Source: Halobacteriovorax sp. JY17 (GTDB taxonomy: Bacteria > Bdellovibrionota > Bacteriovoracia > Bacteriovoracales > Bacteriovoracaceae). From it: DNA of 64,000 nucleotides. The stretch is from assembly GCF_002753895.1 (NCBI RefSeq), contig NZ_NJER01000001.1, positions 1-64,000 on the forward strand, in the 5' to 3' direction. The position numbers and the translations under genes are program-made. The notes under the pieces are model-generated. The model ran no database searches. It saw nothing but the letters and a program-made list of their open reading frames with translations, and was not told the DNA's origin. Below are positions 51,924 to 59,849 of the stretch, piece by piece (position 1 is the stretch's first letter; each line of letters begins with the position of its first letter).

Positions 51924-52048
51924 GAATTATCAGTAGTTTATGTGCATTTATTGTAACCCCTTTAATAGAATTAAGCCTTTATTTTTTTCAATAACTTGGT
52001 CAAATAGTGAAAAGTTTGATGTAATTCGTCACACTAAGGGGAATATTT

Positions 52049-53752
52049 GTGAAATTAGTCATTTATTTAGTAAGTAGCGTCTTATTTACTGCATCTTTAA
52101 GTTATGCGGGTAATGAATCTTGGGATAGTGCTGATTGGACACGTAACTTTAAGTTACCTATAGGGTCTACGAGGGAGAATATATACGAAGTCAGTGAAGC
52201 TGAATTCGCTAAGCTTAAGCATAATGGTTATCTTCACGCTCTTCAATATCCAGTGACCGTGACGGGTCTGCTAGTTCCAATTGAACCCCTACGTGATTTC
52301 TTAGAAGCTGATGAGAAGAATCCACTTCGTAGATTAGTTGCAAAAATAGCGAAGAAGAGAGTTGGATTTAGTTCAGTTCAAGAGATGTATGATTGGATTG
52401 GTTTGAATCCATATAATGACAACGAAGAAGTAAGTGGCATTTATCAAATACCTTATCCAGGTGGAGAGATGCCAGACTTTCCAATGGGCGTGACGATTAT
52501 GAACACGAAGAAAGGGAAGGGATTAACTTTTAGTTGCGCCACTTGCCATACTTCAAATCTCTTTGGAAAGAGCGTTATGGGACTTACGAATAAGAGAGTT
52601 CGTGCAAATAAATTCTTTCACATGGCAAAGCAAACGGTACCTTTAATTCCTAGTAAAATTTTTCAAGTTGGAACTCGTGCAACAGAGGAAGAGAGACTTC
52701 AATTTAGAAGAACAAAGTATAACTTAAATTCTATTGGGGCGATTGAGCCTCAAGTCTTAGGCCTTGATACTTCTCTACCTCAAGTCGCCCTGAGTTTAGC
52801 TAGAAGAAAGAATGATGAGTACGCAACTAAGAGTAAGTTTCTCGAGAAATTTCCAAGAAGAAATGCTCTTGATCACTTTGTAGCGGATTCAAAACCTGCC
52901 GTTTGGTGGAATCTAAAATATAAAACACGATGGCTCTCTGACGGATCAATTGTTGAAGGTAACCCTATTTTTACAAACTTTCTTTGGAATGAGTTAGGAA
53001 GAGGAACGGACCTTAAAGAGTTAGAAAGTTGGATGCAAAATAATACTGAAAAAATTAGAGAATTAACGGCAGCCGCTTTTTCTACAAAGGCTCCTCGTTG
53101 GACAGATTTCTTTGATGCTTCAACTATTAACCTCTCTTCTGCAAAAAGGGGAGAGAAGGTCTTTGAAAAAAGCTGTGCCAAATGTCATGGTAGTTATGAA
53201 AAGGCATGGAACTTAGAAAATGCCGAAGAACTTAGTGAAGTAGATATTTTGGCAACAGTGAAAGTTAAGTATCATGAGAAAACTCCTGTGAAGAATGTAG
53301 GGACAGACCCTCAGAGATATCAAGGTATGCAACACTTTGCTGATCGCTTGAATGAACTCAAAATATCTAAGTGGATGAAGACTAAAGTAGAACCACAAGA
53401 GGGATATGTCCCACCACCACTTGTTGGTATCTGGGCAAGGTATCCATACTTTCACAATAATTCTGTTCCAACTCTTTGCGCTCTTTTAACAAAGGTTGAA
53501 AATAGGCCAAAGAGTTTTATTCAAGGTCCGGCGGTAGATAAGGAGTCTGACTTTGACAGTGAGTGTGTGGGGTATCCAGTTGGAAAGAATATTCCAAAAG
53601 AATGGTTAAAAGATAAAGATGCTTACTTTGATACGTCAAAGCCAGGTCTTAGAAATACAGGGCATACTAAAATGTTCTTAGACAAGAATGGAAATGAAAT
53701 CTATTCTGTAGCAGAGAAGAAAGACTTAATAAACTTCTTAAAAACATTGTAG
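52049..53752 (+). CDS. Exported di-haem c-type cytochrome, RoxA/MauG-like
   Basis: This 567-residue protein starts at GTG behind AAGGGGAA and has a signal peptide ending near residue 20. Two haem c motifs are present, CATCH at 163-167 and CAKCH at 376-380, about 213 residues apart. The pattern of tryptophans (VWWNLKYKTRWLSDGS) and the GTDPQ segment resemble di-haem RoxA/rubber-oxygenase and MauG-type proteins, but a plain di-haem peroxidase is also possible. It acts in the periplasm. A GNAT gene follows directly. Confidence 0.8.
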   Translation: MKLVIYLVSSVLFTASLSYAGNESWDSADWTRNFKLPIGSTRENIYEVSEAEFAKLKHNGYLHALQYPVTVTGLLVPIEPLRDFLEADEKNPLRRLVAKIAKKRVGFSSVQEMYDWIGLNPYNDNEEVSGIYQIPYPGGEMPDFPMGVTIMNTKKGKGLTFSCATCHTSNLFGKSVMGLTNKRVRANKFFHMAKQTVPLIPSKIFQVGTRATEEERLQFRRTKYNLNSIGAIEPQVLGLDTSLPQVALSLARRKNDEYATKSKFLEKFPRRNALDHFVADSKPAVWWNLKYKTRWLSDGSIVEGNPIFTNFLWNELGRGTDLKELESWMQNNTEKIRELTAAAFSTKAPRWTDFFDASTINLSSAKRGEKVFEKSCAKCHGSYEKAWNLENAEELSEVDILATVKVKYHEKTPVKNVGTDPQRYQGMQHFADRLNELKISKWMKTKVEPQEGYVPPPLVGIWARYPYFHNNSVPTLCALLTKVENRPKSFIQGPAVDKESDFDSECVGYPVGKNIPKEWLKDKDAYFDTSKPGLRNTGHTKMFLDKNGNEIYSVAEKKDLINFLKTL

Positions 53753-54310
53753 ATGAATATAGACTTTAGAGAAATTCACACTTCTGACCTTGAAGATATT
53801 TTAAGTTTTACGGATTTGTGGATTGGAAAGAACTACTTTGGTAGAGACGAACTTCTAGAGATTATAAACCTTGGACAGAAGAATGGAATAAATACATCAC
53901 TGAAAGCTGTCTCTGATTCTGAAGAACTTGCTGGTGTGAGACTCACTCTTGCTCCAGGGAATTGGGTGAACTCTATGAGAGGTCTATCAACGGATCTTTG
54001 GAAGGTGGAGGCAAGCTCAGTAGGTTACTTTAAAAGTCTCTTTGTGAGCGAGAATTTTCAAAAAATGGGTATCGGAAAATCTCTTTCTACCTTATCGATA
54101 GAGCAATTAAAAAAGGTAGGCGCAAAGGCCGTGATATGTCATTCCTGGTTAGAGTCTCCTAGTAATAGTTCCCAGCGCTACCTTATTAGTATGGGATTTC
54201 AGCCTGTTAAAGAATACCGAGAGTTTTGGTCGGAAATTGATTATCACTGCACTAAGTGTGGACCGGCAAAATGTTTGTGTACAGCCATCGAAATGATTAA
54301 GTATATATAA
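53753..54310 (+). CDS. GNAT acetyltransferase with a C-terminal Cys cluster
   Basis: This 185-residue protein starts at the base after the cytochrome stop, so it is co-translated. The GNAT domain (about 1-160) has the acetyl-CoA motif FQKMGIGKSLS. The end carries YHCTKCGPAKCLC, four cysteines that could bind zinc. The acceptor is unknown; its coupling to the cytochrome suggests modification related to that protein or its substrate. Confidence 0.83.
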   Translation: MNIDFREIHTSDLEDILSFTDLWIGKNYFGRDELLEIINLGQKNGINTSLKAVSDSEELAGVRLTLAPGNWVNSMRGLSTDLWKVEASSVGYFKSLFVSENFQKMGIGKSLSTLSIEQLKKVGAKAVICHSWLESPSNSSQRYLISMGFQPVKEYREFWSEIDYHCTKCGPAKCLCTAIEMIKYI

Positions 54311-54338
54311 ACTGATTCTTATTAGCCGATAAGTTGTT

Positions 54339-55421
54339 GTGACTTTTAAAGCTTTAAATTACTTATTATTTATCACTGTGAGTATTTTACTCACGTCTTG
54401 TTCCTCTATGAACTTTAGAGAACTCTCATCTATATCCTCAGATCTATCGTGCTCATCTTATATGAAGAACTTTATTAAAGGGAATAGAGAAGAGTATTTG
54501 GCAAGCGATGACTTACATCAATTAGTAAATCTTGATGAAGACCTCTTTGAAGTTTTTAAAGCGCAAAGACTAGACGATCTAGTTAATGAGAGAGTGAGAA
54601 GCGAGTATAAAAGTCCTCTTGATAAGATCGCTCACCTTGAGGCCATCGTTGAATTTAAAATGAAGTATCCAAGCCTTTCAGGATTTCAAGATAATCACAG
54701 AAAGCTTACGGAGAAAATGCTTAAGAAATTAACCAAGGCCCTAGATGGAGTTGACTTCAATTCAGATTGGACGCTAAGTAAGTACCGCCGTTTTATTTTT
54801 AAGTACTATTCCATTATGAACACTCACCGAGAGGTTCCTCTTAATTTTGATTCTTTTAAAGTTGCGACAAGGGATTTTATTATTAAAAGAACGGAGCAAC
54901 AAATCCTTATGAATCATGTTGCACCAAATATTTCGGTAGTTTCAAAATGGAAGAATAGGACAAAGTTAATTCTAAGCTTACTCTCTAATATTACGATGAT
55001 TCATAATGTTGGAACGTTCTATACTTTCTACGAGCTTAGAATGTTTACTCCTAGCGATGAGCTTATTGAAAAGATTTACCAACAGGGGATACTTCCAAAC
55101 TTAGATGAATTGATGGCAAAGTACAGATTGCTCGGAGGCGCAGAGTTGACCTATAATGAGCTTCGTCCCTATCTCGTCGTGACGGGCCTTGCAACTACAG
55201 CTATTGCCATAATTAATGCTTATCAAAATGGAGAGCATATTATTGAAAATACCGCCAAAGAGTATCAGGATGTAGTCTATAGAATTATCGGAATGTTTTC
55301 CTCTTCAATGTCAGAAGCACAAAAGAGTAGCTTGGTTCATAAATTTGAAAAAGAAGCTAAAAATAGCTCCGCCGAGAATCAGGAGTTTTATACTTCGGTC
55401 ATCGAAATTCTCACAAAATAA
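54339..55421 (+). CDS. Lipoprotein of unknown function, helical
   Basis: This 360-residue protein starts at GTG and has a lipobox LTSC near residue 21 (ISILLTSCSSM). The mature protein is mostly helical and charged with one hydrophobic stretch (about 275-292, ..LVVTGLATTAIAII). No family was recognised. It is the third gene of the cytochrome/GNAT group, after a 28-bp gap; the Shine-Dalgarno is weak. Confidence 0.68.
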   Translation: MTFKALNYLLFITVSILLTSCSSMNFRELSSISSDLSCSSYMKNFIKGNREEYLASDDLHQLVNLDEDLFEVFKAQRLDDLVNERVRSEYKSPLDKIAHLEAIVEFKMKYPSLSGFQDNHRKLTEKMLKKLTKALDGVDFNSDWTLSKYRRFIFKYYSIMNTHREVPLNFDSFKVATRDFIIKRTEQQILMNHVAPNISVVSKWKNRTKLILSLLSNITMIHNVGTFYTFYELRMFTPSDELIEKIYQQGILPNLDELMAKYRLLGGAELTYNELRPYLVVTGLATTAIAIINAYQNGEHIIENTAKEYQDVVYRIIGMFSSSMSEAQKSSLVHKFEKEAKNSSAENQEFYTSVIEILTK

Positions 55422-55491
55422 TCTTATTTCTTCTAACTGCACTTCCAAGCCATGGAGCCATATGCTAGGCTTAACTATTGTGAGGTAATTT

Positions 55492-56679
55492 ATGAGTGTT
55501 TCGCTTTGGCAAGATCGTTCTAAAACGAGTAATTCAGCTATATCAGAGTTTGATATTGTAATCATCGGTGGCGGTATCGCTGGAGTCTCAACGGCCTATT
55601 GGCTTATACAAGAAAATGAAGGGTTAAAGATAGCTCTCGTTGAAAAGGGACAACTTGCAGAAGGGGCAACTGGAAGAAATGCAGGCTTTATTACATGTGG
55701 TTCAGTAGAGCATTTTAATAGACTTGTTGGAAAACATGGAGCTAAAGAGGCCTTAGAGATTTGGAAGTTTTCTGAAGATAATCTTGCTCTTTTACAGGAA
55801 CACATTATTAAAGGCTCAGCCGCAGATATTCAATTTGAGAAAAATGGAAGCTTTTCTTTAGCATCAACTGAAGAAGAATTTATTGAACTAAAGAAATCTT
55901 ACGAAATAATGAAAGAGCTGGGAATTGAAGTAGAAGTTCTAGGTCAAGAAGCGATTGAAAATAGATTAAATGCATCGGGGTTTGTTGGAGGAATAAAATA
56001 TATCAATGATGCCTCTGTTCACCCTGTACTACTACTTGATAAGATCTACGATCAATTTCGTGATGATAAGAACTTTACTCTCTTAGAAAATAGTGAAGTT
56101 TTTAATATAGAGCAGGTAGGAGAGAATAAGAGAGTGCATACAAAGTCAGGACGATTAGATACTCCGATCGTTATTATGGCAACCAATGGATACTCAGCTC
56201 AGCTACACCCATTCTTTGAAGATAAAATTTATCCTACAAGAGGACAAATCCTCGCAACGGAACCCTTACCCAAATTATTAGAAGGCCCTTGTTATGCAAA
56301 TTTTGTTCTAGATTACTTTAGACAAACTCCAACTGGAGAAATTGTTATCGGCGGTTTTAGGCAATTAAAGAAAGATACAGAGGTTGGGTATAGTGATGAG
56401 GTTACAGATGTTATCCAAGAAGCTTTGGAAGATTTCTTGAAGAAGCATATACCATCAATTAAAGAAAATAAGATCACTCATCGATGGTCAGGGATCATGG
56501 GCTTTTCTGCCGATGGCCAACCTATGGTAGGAGCCATTCCATCTGATCCTCAAGTTTACTTTATTGGAGGGTTTACTGCGCATGGAATGGGATTGGCATT
56601 TAATTGTGGTAAATGCCTTGTCGATGTTCTCTTTGATAGAGAGATTCCATCATTTATCTCTGCCAAGAGGTTTGCGTGA
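55492..56679 (+). CDS. FAD-dependent oxidoreductase of the DAO family
   Basis: This 395-residue enzyme has the FAD-binding GGGIAG motif (about 25-30) in FDIVIIGGGIAGVSTAYWL and TGRNAGFITCG, plus the C-terminal MGFSADGQPMVGAIP and GGFTAHGMGLAF typical of D-amino acid oxidase and pipecolate/sarcosine oxidase-like enzymes. It oxidises a C-N bond. The overlap by 4 bp with the DUF1338 gene points to lysine or pipecolate breakdown. GAGG lies before the ATG. Confidence 0.9.
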   Translation: MSVSLWQDRSKTSNSAISEFDIVIIGGGIAGVSTAYWLIQENEGLKIALVEKGQLAEGATGRNAGFITCGSVEHFNRLVGKHGAKEALEIWKFSEDNLALLQEHIIKGSAADIQFEKNGSFSLASTEEEFIELKKSYEIMKELGIEVEVLGQEAIENRLNASGFVGGIKYINDASVHPVLLLDKIYDQFRDDKNFTLLENSEVFNIEQVGENKRVHTKSGRLDTPIVIMATNGYSAQLHPFFEDKIYPTRGQILATEPLPKLLEGPCYANFVLDYFRQTPTGEIVIGGFRQLKKDTEVGYSDEVTDVIQEALEDFLKKHIPSIKENKITHRWSGIMGFSADGQPMVGAIPSDPQVYFIGGFTAHGMGLAFNCGKCLVDVLFDREIPSFISAKRFA

Positions 56680-57476
56680 AATTAGAAGAGTTATTAGATT
56701 TTTTTTGGAATGATTATATTTCGATCACTCCTATCGCTAAGAGTATTCACCAGTTATTAGAGGAGAGAGGCGAAACGATTTACAATGATCATGTTGCTTT
56801 TAGAACTCTTGCCGTTCCTGGAATTGGACTTGAAGCATTTTCCTCTTTCTTTAAGGAATTTGGGTATGAAGTAAAAGGGCAGTATGACTTTGAGGTAAAA
56901 AAGCTGAATGCTATTCATTTAGAAAATATTGAAAATCCAAAAATGCCAAAGATATTTATAAGCGAGCTTAGATACCGTGAATTGAGTGATTCATCAGTAT
57001 CATTAATTGAAAGAGAAATTTCTAAGATTAAGGGTGTCTCACTCTCTGATTTAATTTCTAAGAAAGATGTTTTCAATATTTCAAGCTCTGAGTACGAAAG
57101 CTTATTGAAAGAGTCAGAGTACGCTGCCTGGCTTTGTGCTCTTGGGTTTAGAGCAAATCATTTTACTGTCCTTGTAAATGAACTCAAGTCATTTAAAAAT
57201 TTAGAAGAATTAAATGCTCTTTTACAAAGAAATCACGTTCCTCTAAATACTTCTGGAGGTTTAATTAAGGGAAGTCCTAATGTTTATTTGGAGCAATCGA
57301 GTACGATGGCGAGTAAAGTTAAAGTCAATTTTTCAGATAAAGAGCTTTTGGTTCCTACGTGCTACTATGAATTCGCTCTTCGTTATTCTATGTCTAATGG
57401 TGAGCTCTACCAAGGTTTTGTCACAGACTCTGCCGATAAAATCTTCGAAAGTACAAACCATGAACTGGATAAGTAA
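56676..57476 (+). CDS. DUF1338 protein, 2-oxoadipate dioxygenase/decarboxylase-like
   Basis: This 266-residue protein starts at GTG 56676 (GTGA overlap with the FAD oxidase). It has the DUF1338 motif NDHVAFRTL (metal His39) and later YYEFALRYS, which holds a conserved Glu. HglS of this family uses iron and oxygen to turn 2-oxoadipate into D-2-hydroxyglutarate in lysine catabolism. The protein here is shorter (266 versus about 460 residues), as in many bacterial homologues. The GDPD gene starts within its last codons. Confidence 0.85.
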   Translation: MKLEELLDFFWNDYISITPIAKSIHQLLEERGETIYNDHVAFRTLAVPGIGLEAFSSFFKEFGYEVKGQYDFEVKKLNAIHLENIENPKMPKIFISELRYRELSDSSVSLIEREISKIKGVSLSDLISKKDVFNISSSEYESLLKESEYAAWLCALGFRANHFTVLVNELKSFKNLEELNALLQRNHVPLNTSGGLIKGSPNVYLEQSSTMASKVKVNFSDKELLVPTCYYEFALRYSMSNGELYQGFVTDSADKIFESTNHELDK

Positions 57477-58179
57477 AACTCCTATTGGCCATAGAGGGCT
57501 GCACGATCAAGATCATCCTGAGAATAGTCTAGGGGCGTTTGAAAAAGCGATAGAGGCCAATTATGCAATTGAGTTAGATATTCGCCTCACTAAAGATGGA
57601 AAAATCATTGTCTTCCATGATATTGATACAGAAAGAGTTGTTGGTCAGAATGTAAAGATTAGAGAAACAGCTCTAGAAGACTTAGAGAAAATGAGTATTT
57701 TGAAATCTAAGTACACCATTCCATCTTTAGAGAAAGTGCTTGAACTTGTCGCAGGAAGAGTTCCTCTTCTTATTGAAATTAAAAATGAATCCTCTGTGGG
57801 GGGTCTTGAAGATGAACTCATTCGAATTCTAGATTCATACAAAGGAATATTTGCTATTCAGTCTTTTAACCCTCTCTCTCTTAAGCATATTTCAACCAAG
57901 AGACCAGATTATCAAATTGGTTTACTAGTAGGCTCTTTTAAGAAATCAAAAATATCATTCTTAAAGAAAATTGTTTTGAAGTATATGCTTCTAACTCCAT
58001 ATTTGAGTCCTGATTTCTTCTCCGTAGAGTATGGAGTAGATATTTGGATGCAAAAAGCGATGATGAAAATTTATAAGAATAAGAAAATTATTTATTGGAC
58101 CATTACGAGTAAAGAGAAGGCTCATCAACTTCTAAGAGAAGGTAATGGAATCATATTTGAAGGGTTTAGTTTTAAATGA
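57460..58179 (+). CDS. Cytoplasmic glycerophosphodiester phosphodiesterase
   Basis: This 239-residue GDPD enzyme has GHRGLHDQDHPENS (catalytic loop), IELDIRLTKDGKIIVFHD and LLIEIKNE. There is no signal peptide, unlike the paralogue at 26130, so it acts in the cytoplasm. I chose ATG 57460, which puts the domain start at residue 9; the longer frame overlaps the previous gene. It overlaps the DUF1338 gene by 17 bp and the anchored-protein gene by 4 bp. Confidence 0.9.
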   Translation: MNWISKTPIGHRGLHDQDHPENSLGAFEKAIEANYAIELDIRLTKDGKIIVFHDIDTERVVGQNVKIRETALEDLEKMSILKSKYTIPSLEKVLELVAGRVPLLIEIKNESSVGGLEDELIRILDSYKGIFAIQSFNPLSLKHISTKRPDYQIGLLVGSFKKSKISFLKKIVLKYMLLTPYLSPDFFSVEYGVDIWMQKAMMKIYKNKKIIYWTITSKEKAHQLLREGNGIIFEGFSFK

Positions 58180-58760
58180 AAAAGAAAATACTTATAATAT
58201 CTCTACTTCTTTCAGTATCTGCTGTAGTCATCTATCTCTTACAGGGAAAAGATGTTTCTATGGAAGTAGATCGTGAAAAAAGTCCGTCAATTTCTTCTCC
58301 AATCACTACTGATAAGCAAGTTATTCAAAACTCTAAAGAAGAAAATTCTCCTAGAGTCGAAGAAGAATTTGATTCTGCTCAATTTGATAAGTATTTAGAA
58401 AAAGTTGAAGATGATTGGTATAAGAGCATGGAAGAAGTTTTTCTTGATAAGAACTCAAAAGATGACAGAAATCTCAAAGAGTATCTGAAATTAAAAAAAG
58501 GTTACGAGCAAGAAAGAGAGAAGAGGTATGAAGCTTTTCATAAAATGATGGAAGAAAAGTATGGACCAAATTACTCGTACTCACCGTCAGAAGATGAAGA
58601 GATGTTTAATGAGAAATTAGTAAAGATTTATGAGACCAACCTTTCTAAAATTATTGGAAAGAAGAAAATGGTAGAATATTTAAAAGTAAAAGATTCCTTC
58701 AATCAAAATCTAGAGAAAGAGGCGCAAGGAAGTAATTCTTATATTTTAATTGAGTTTTAA
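58176..58760 (+). CDS. Membrane-anchored coiled protein of unknown function
   Basis: This 194-residue protein has an uncleaved or signal-anchor helix (about 4-22) and a periplasmic, strongly charged region with helix propensity (about 65-180). No family was recognised. It overlaps the GDPD stop by 4 bp (ATGA) and the NUDIX gene begins on the next base, so the five genes from 55492 are one operon. Confidence 0.65.
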   Translation: MKKKILIISLLLSVSAVVIYLLQGKDVSMEVDREKSPSISSPITTDKQVIQNSKEENSPRVEEEFDSAQFDKYLEKVEDDWYKSMEEVFLDKNSKDDRNLKEYLKLKKGYEQEREKRYEAFHKMMEEKYGPNYSYSPSEDEEMFNEKLVKIYETNLSKIIGKKKMVEYLKVKDSFNQNLEKEAQGSNSYILIEF

Positions 58761-59300
58761 ATGTTGAAGAAATGGAAAACGAATAATTATCAGCACATTC
58801 TAAAAACTTTCGTCTTTAACTACTTCAAGGCAGATAGGGAGAACTCTACAGGTGAATTAAAGGGTTCTTTCGATATTCTTGAGTGTCGTAACTGGGTCAA
58901 TGTCTTTGCTTTCAATGAAAGAGACGAACTTATTCTAGTTAAGCAGTATAGGCATGGAATTGACGATCTAACTCTTGAAACGGTTGCAGGTGTTATTGAA
59001 TCTAGCGAAGAGCCTTTGACCGCAGCAAAGAGAGAGTTACTGGAAGAGACTGGTCACTGCTCAGATGAGTGGAGCGAACTTGGGAGAGTTTCCGCTAATC
59101 CGGCCTTCATGAATAATTACTGTCACTACTTTGTTGCTAGAAATTGTAGGGAAGTGTCAGCTCAAGATCTAGATCCTTTAGAAGAGATTGAAGTCTTGAA
59201 AATTTCAATGAATGAGGTTGAAGATAAAATAAGAAGTGGTGAAATTCACCACTCCCTCTTTTTGGCCGGAATAGGCCTTCTTAAGAATTCTTTACCGTAG
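58761..59300 (+). CDS. NUDIX hydrolase, ADP-ribose pyrophosphatase-like
   Basis: This 179-residue enzyme has a full Nudix box at residues 77-98 (Gly77, Glu83, Arg91-Glu92, Glu95-Glu96, Gly98). The N-terminal strand region and YRHGIDDLTLETVAGV match the ADP-ribose/GDP-mannose hydrolase group. It cleaves nucleoside diphosphates linked to another group. It is the last gene of the 55492-59300 operon and overlaps the convergent NYN gene by 20 bp. Confidence 0.92.
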   Translation: MLKKWKTNNYQHILKTFVFNYFKADRENSTGELKGSFDILECRNWVNVFAFNERDELILVKQYRHGIDDLTLETVAGVIESSEEPLTAAKRELLEETGHCSDEWSELGRVSANPAFMNNYCHYFVARNCREVSAQDLDPLEEIEVLKISMNEVEDKIRSGEIHHSLFLAGIGLLKNSLP

Positions 59301-59829
59301 CTTTCTTCTTTGTCGATTTCTTTACGGTCGGCTTATTTGATCTCTTATTAGGAGACTTTAACGTAAACCAATCTTCACTTGTAATTGGGTGAAAATAATC
59401 CGCCTCTTCAATAAGTAGGTGATGGGTCGTTGACTCAATGGCCGCAATTTCAACTCTAACACCTTCAGATTTTAAGTGACTTACTAGTTCTATATAATCA
59501 GAGTCTCCAGACATGATTATAATGGTATCAACTTTCTGTGCTAATTGCGTTGCTTTAATCGAAAGTGGAATATCTGCACTCTTATGGCATGGTCTAACAG
59601 AACCATGGTATTTATCATGGAGTCTTTCGGCCAGCTTTGAAGAAATATTCTTTCCCTCTCTAAAATAGATAAGTCTATTAAGCCCTCTGTTAACTAAGAG
59701 TCTAGGTATTAGAGTATCAAAATTTAGCATTGTTGATTGTTTTGAAGATTCGGAATGAATACTTCTTTCAATGTTGTTACCATCAACTAGAATGGCAACA
59801 GATTGACTAATTTGAACTTCATTGTTCAT
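59281..59829 (-). CDS. NYN-domain (LabA/DUF88-like) protein with a basic tail
   Basis: This 182-residue protein has a NYN/PIN-like nuclease domain (about 8-150) with VAILVDGNNIE and IIIMSGDSDYIELV, holding the conserved acidic residues. NYN proteins are expected to cleave RNA. The tail (about 155-182) is rich in lysine and threonine (KKSTKKKATVK), likely for nucleic acid binding. The gene lies 20 bp after the large EF-hand-like lipoprotein gene on the same strand. Confidence 0.85.
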   Translation of the reverse strand: MNNEVQISQSVAILVDGNNIERSIHSESSKQSTMLNFDTLIPRLLVNRGLNRLIYFREGKNISSKLAERLHDKYHGSVRPCHKSADIPLSIKATQLAQKVDTIIIMSGDSDYIELVSHLKSEGVRVEIAAIESTTHHLLIEEADYFHPITSEDWFTLKSPNKRSNKPTVKKSTKKKATVKNS

Positions 59830-59849
59830 TAGTGCCCCCTTTAAGGTTT

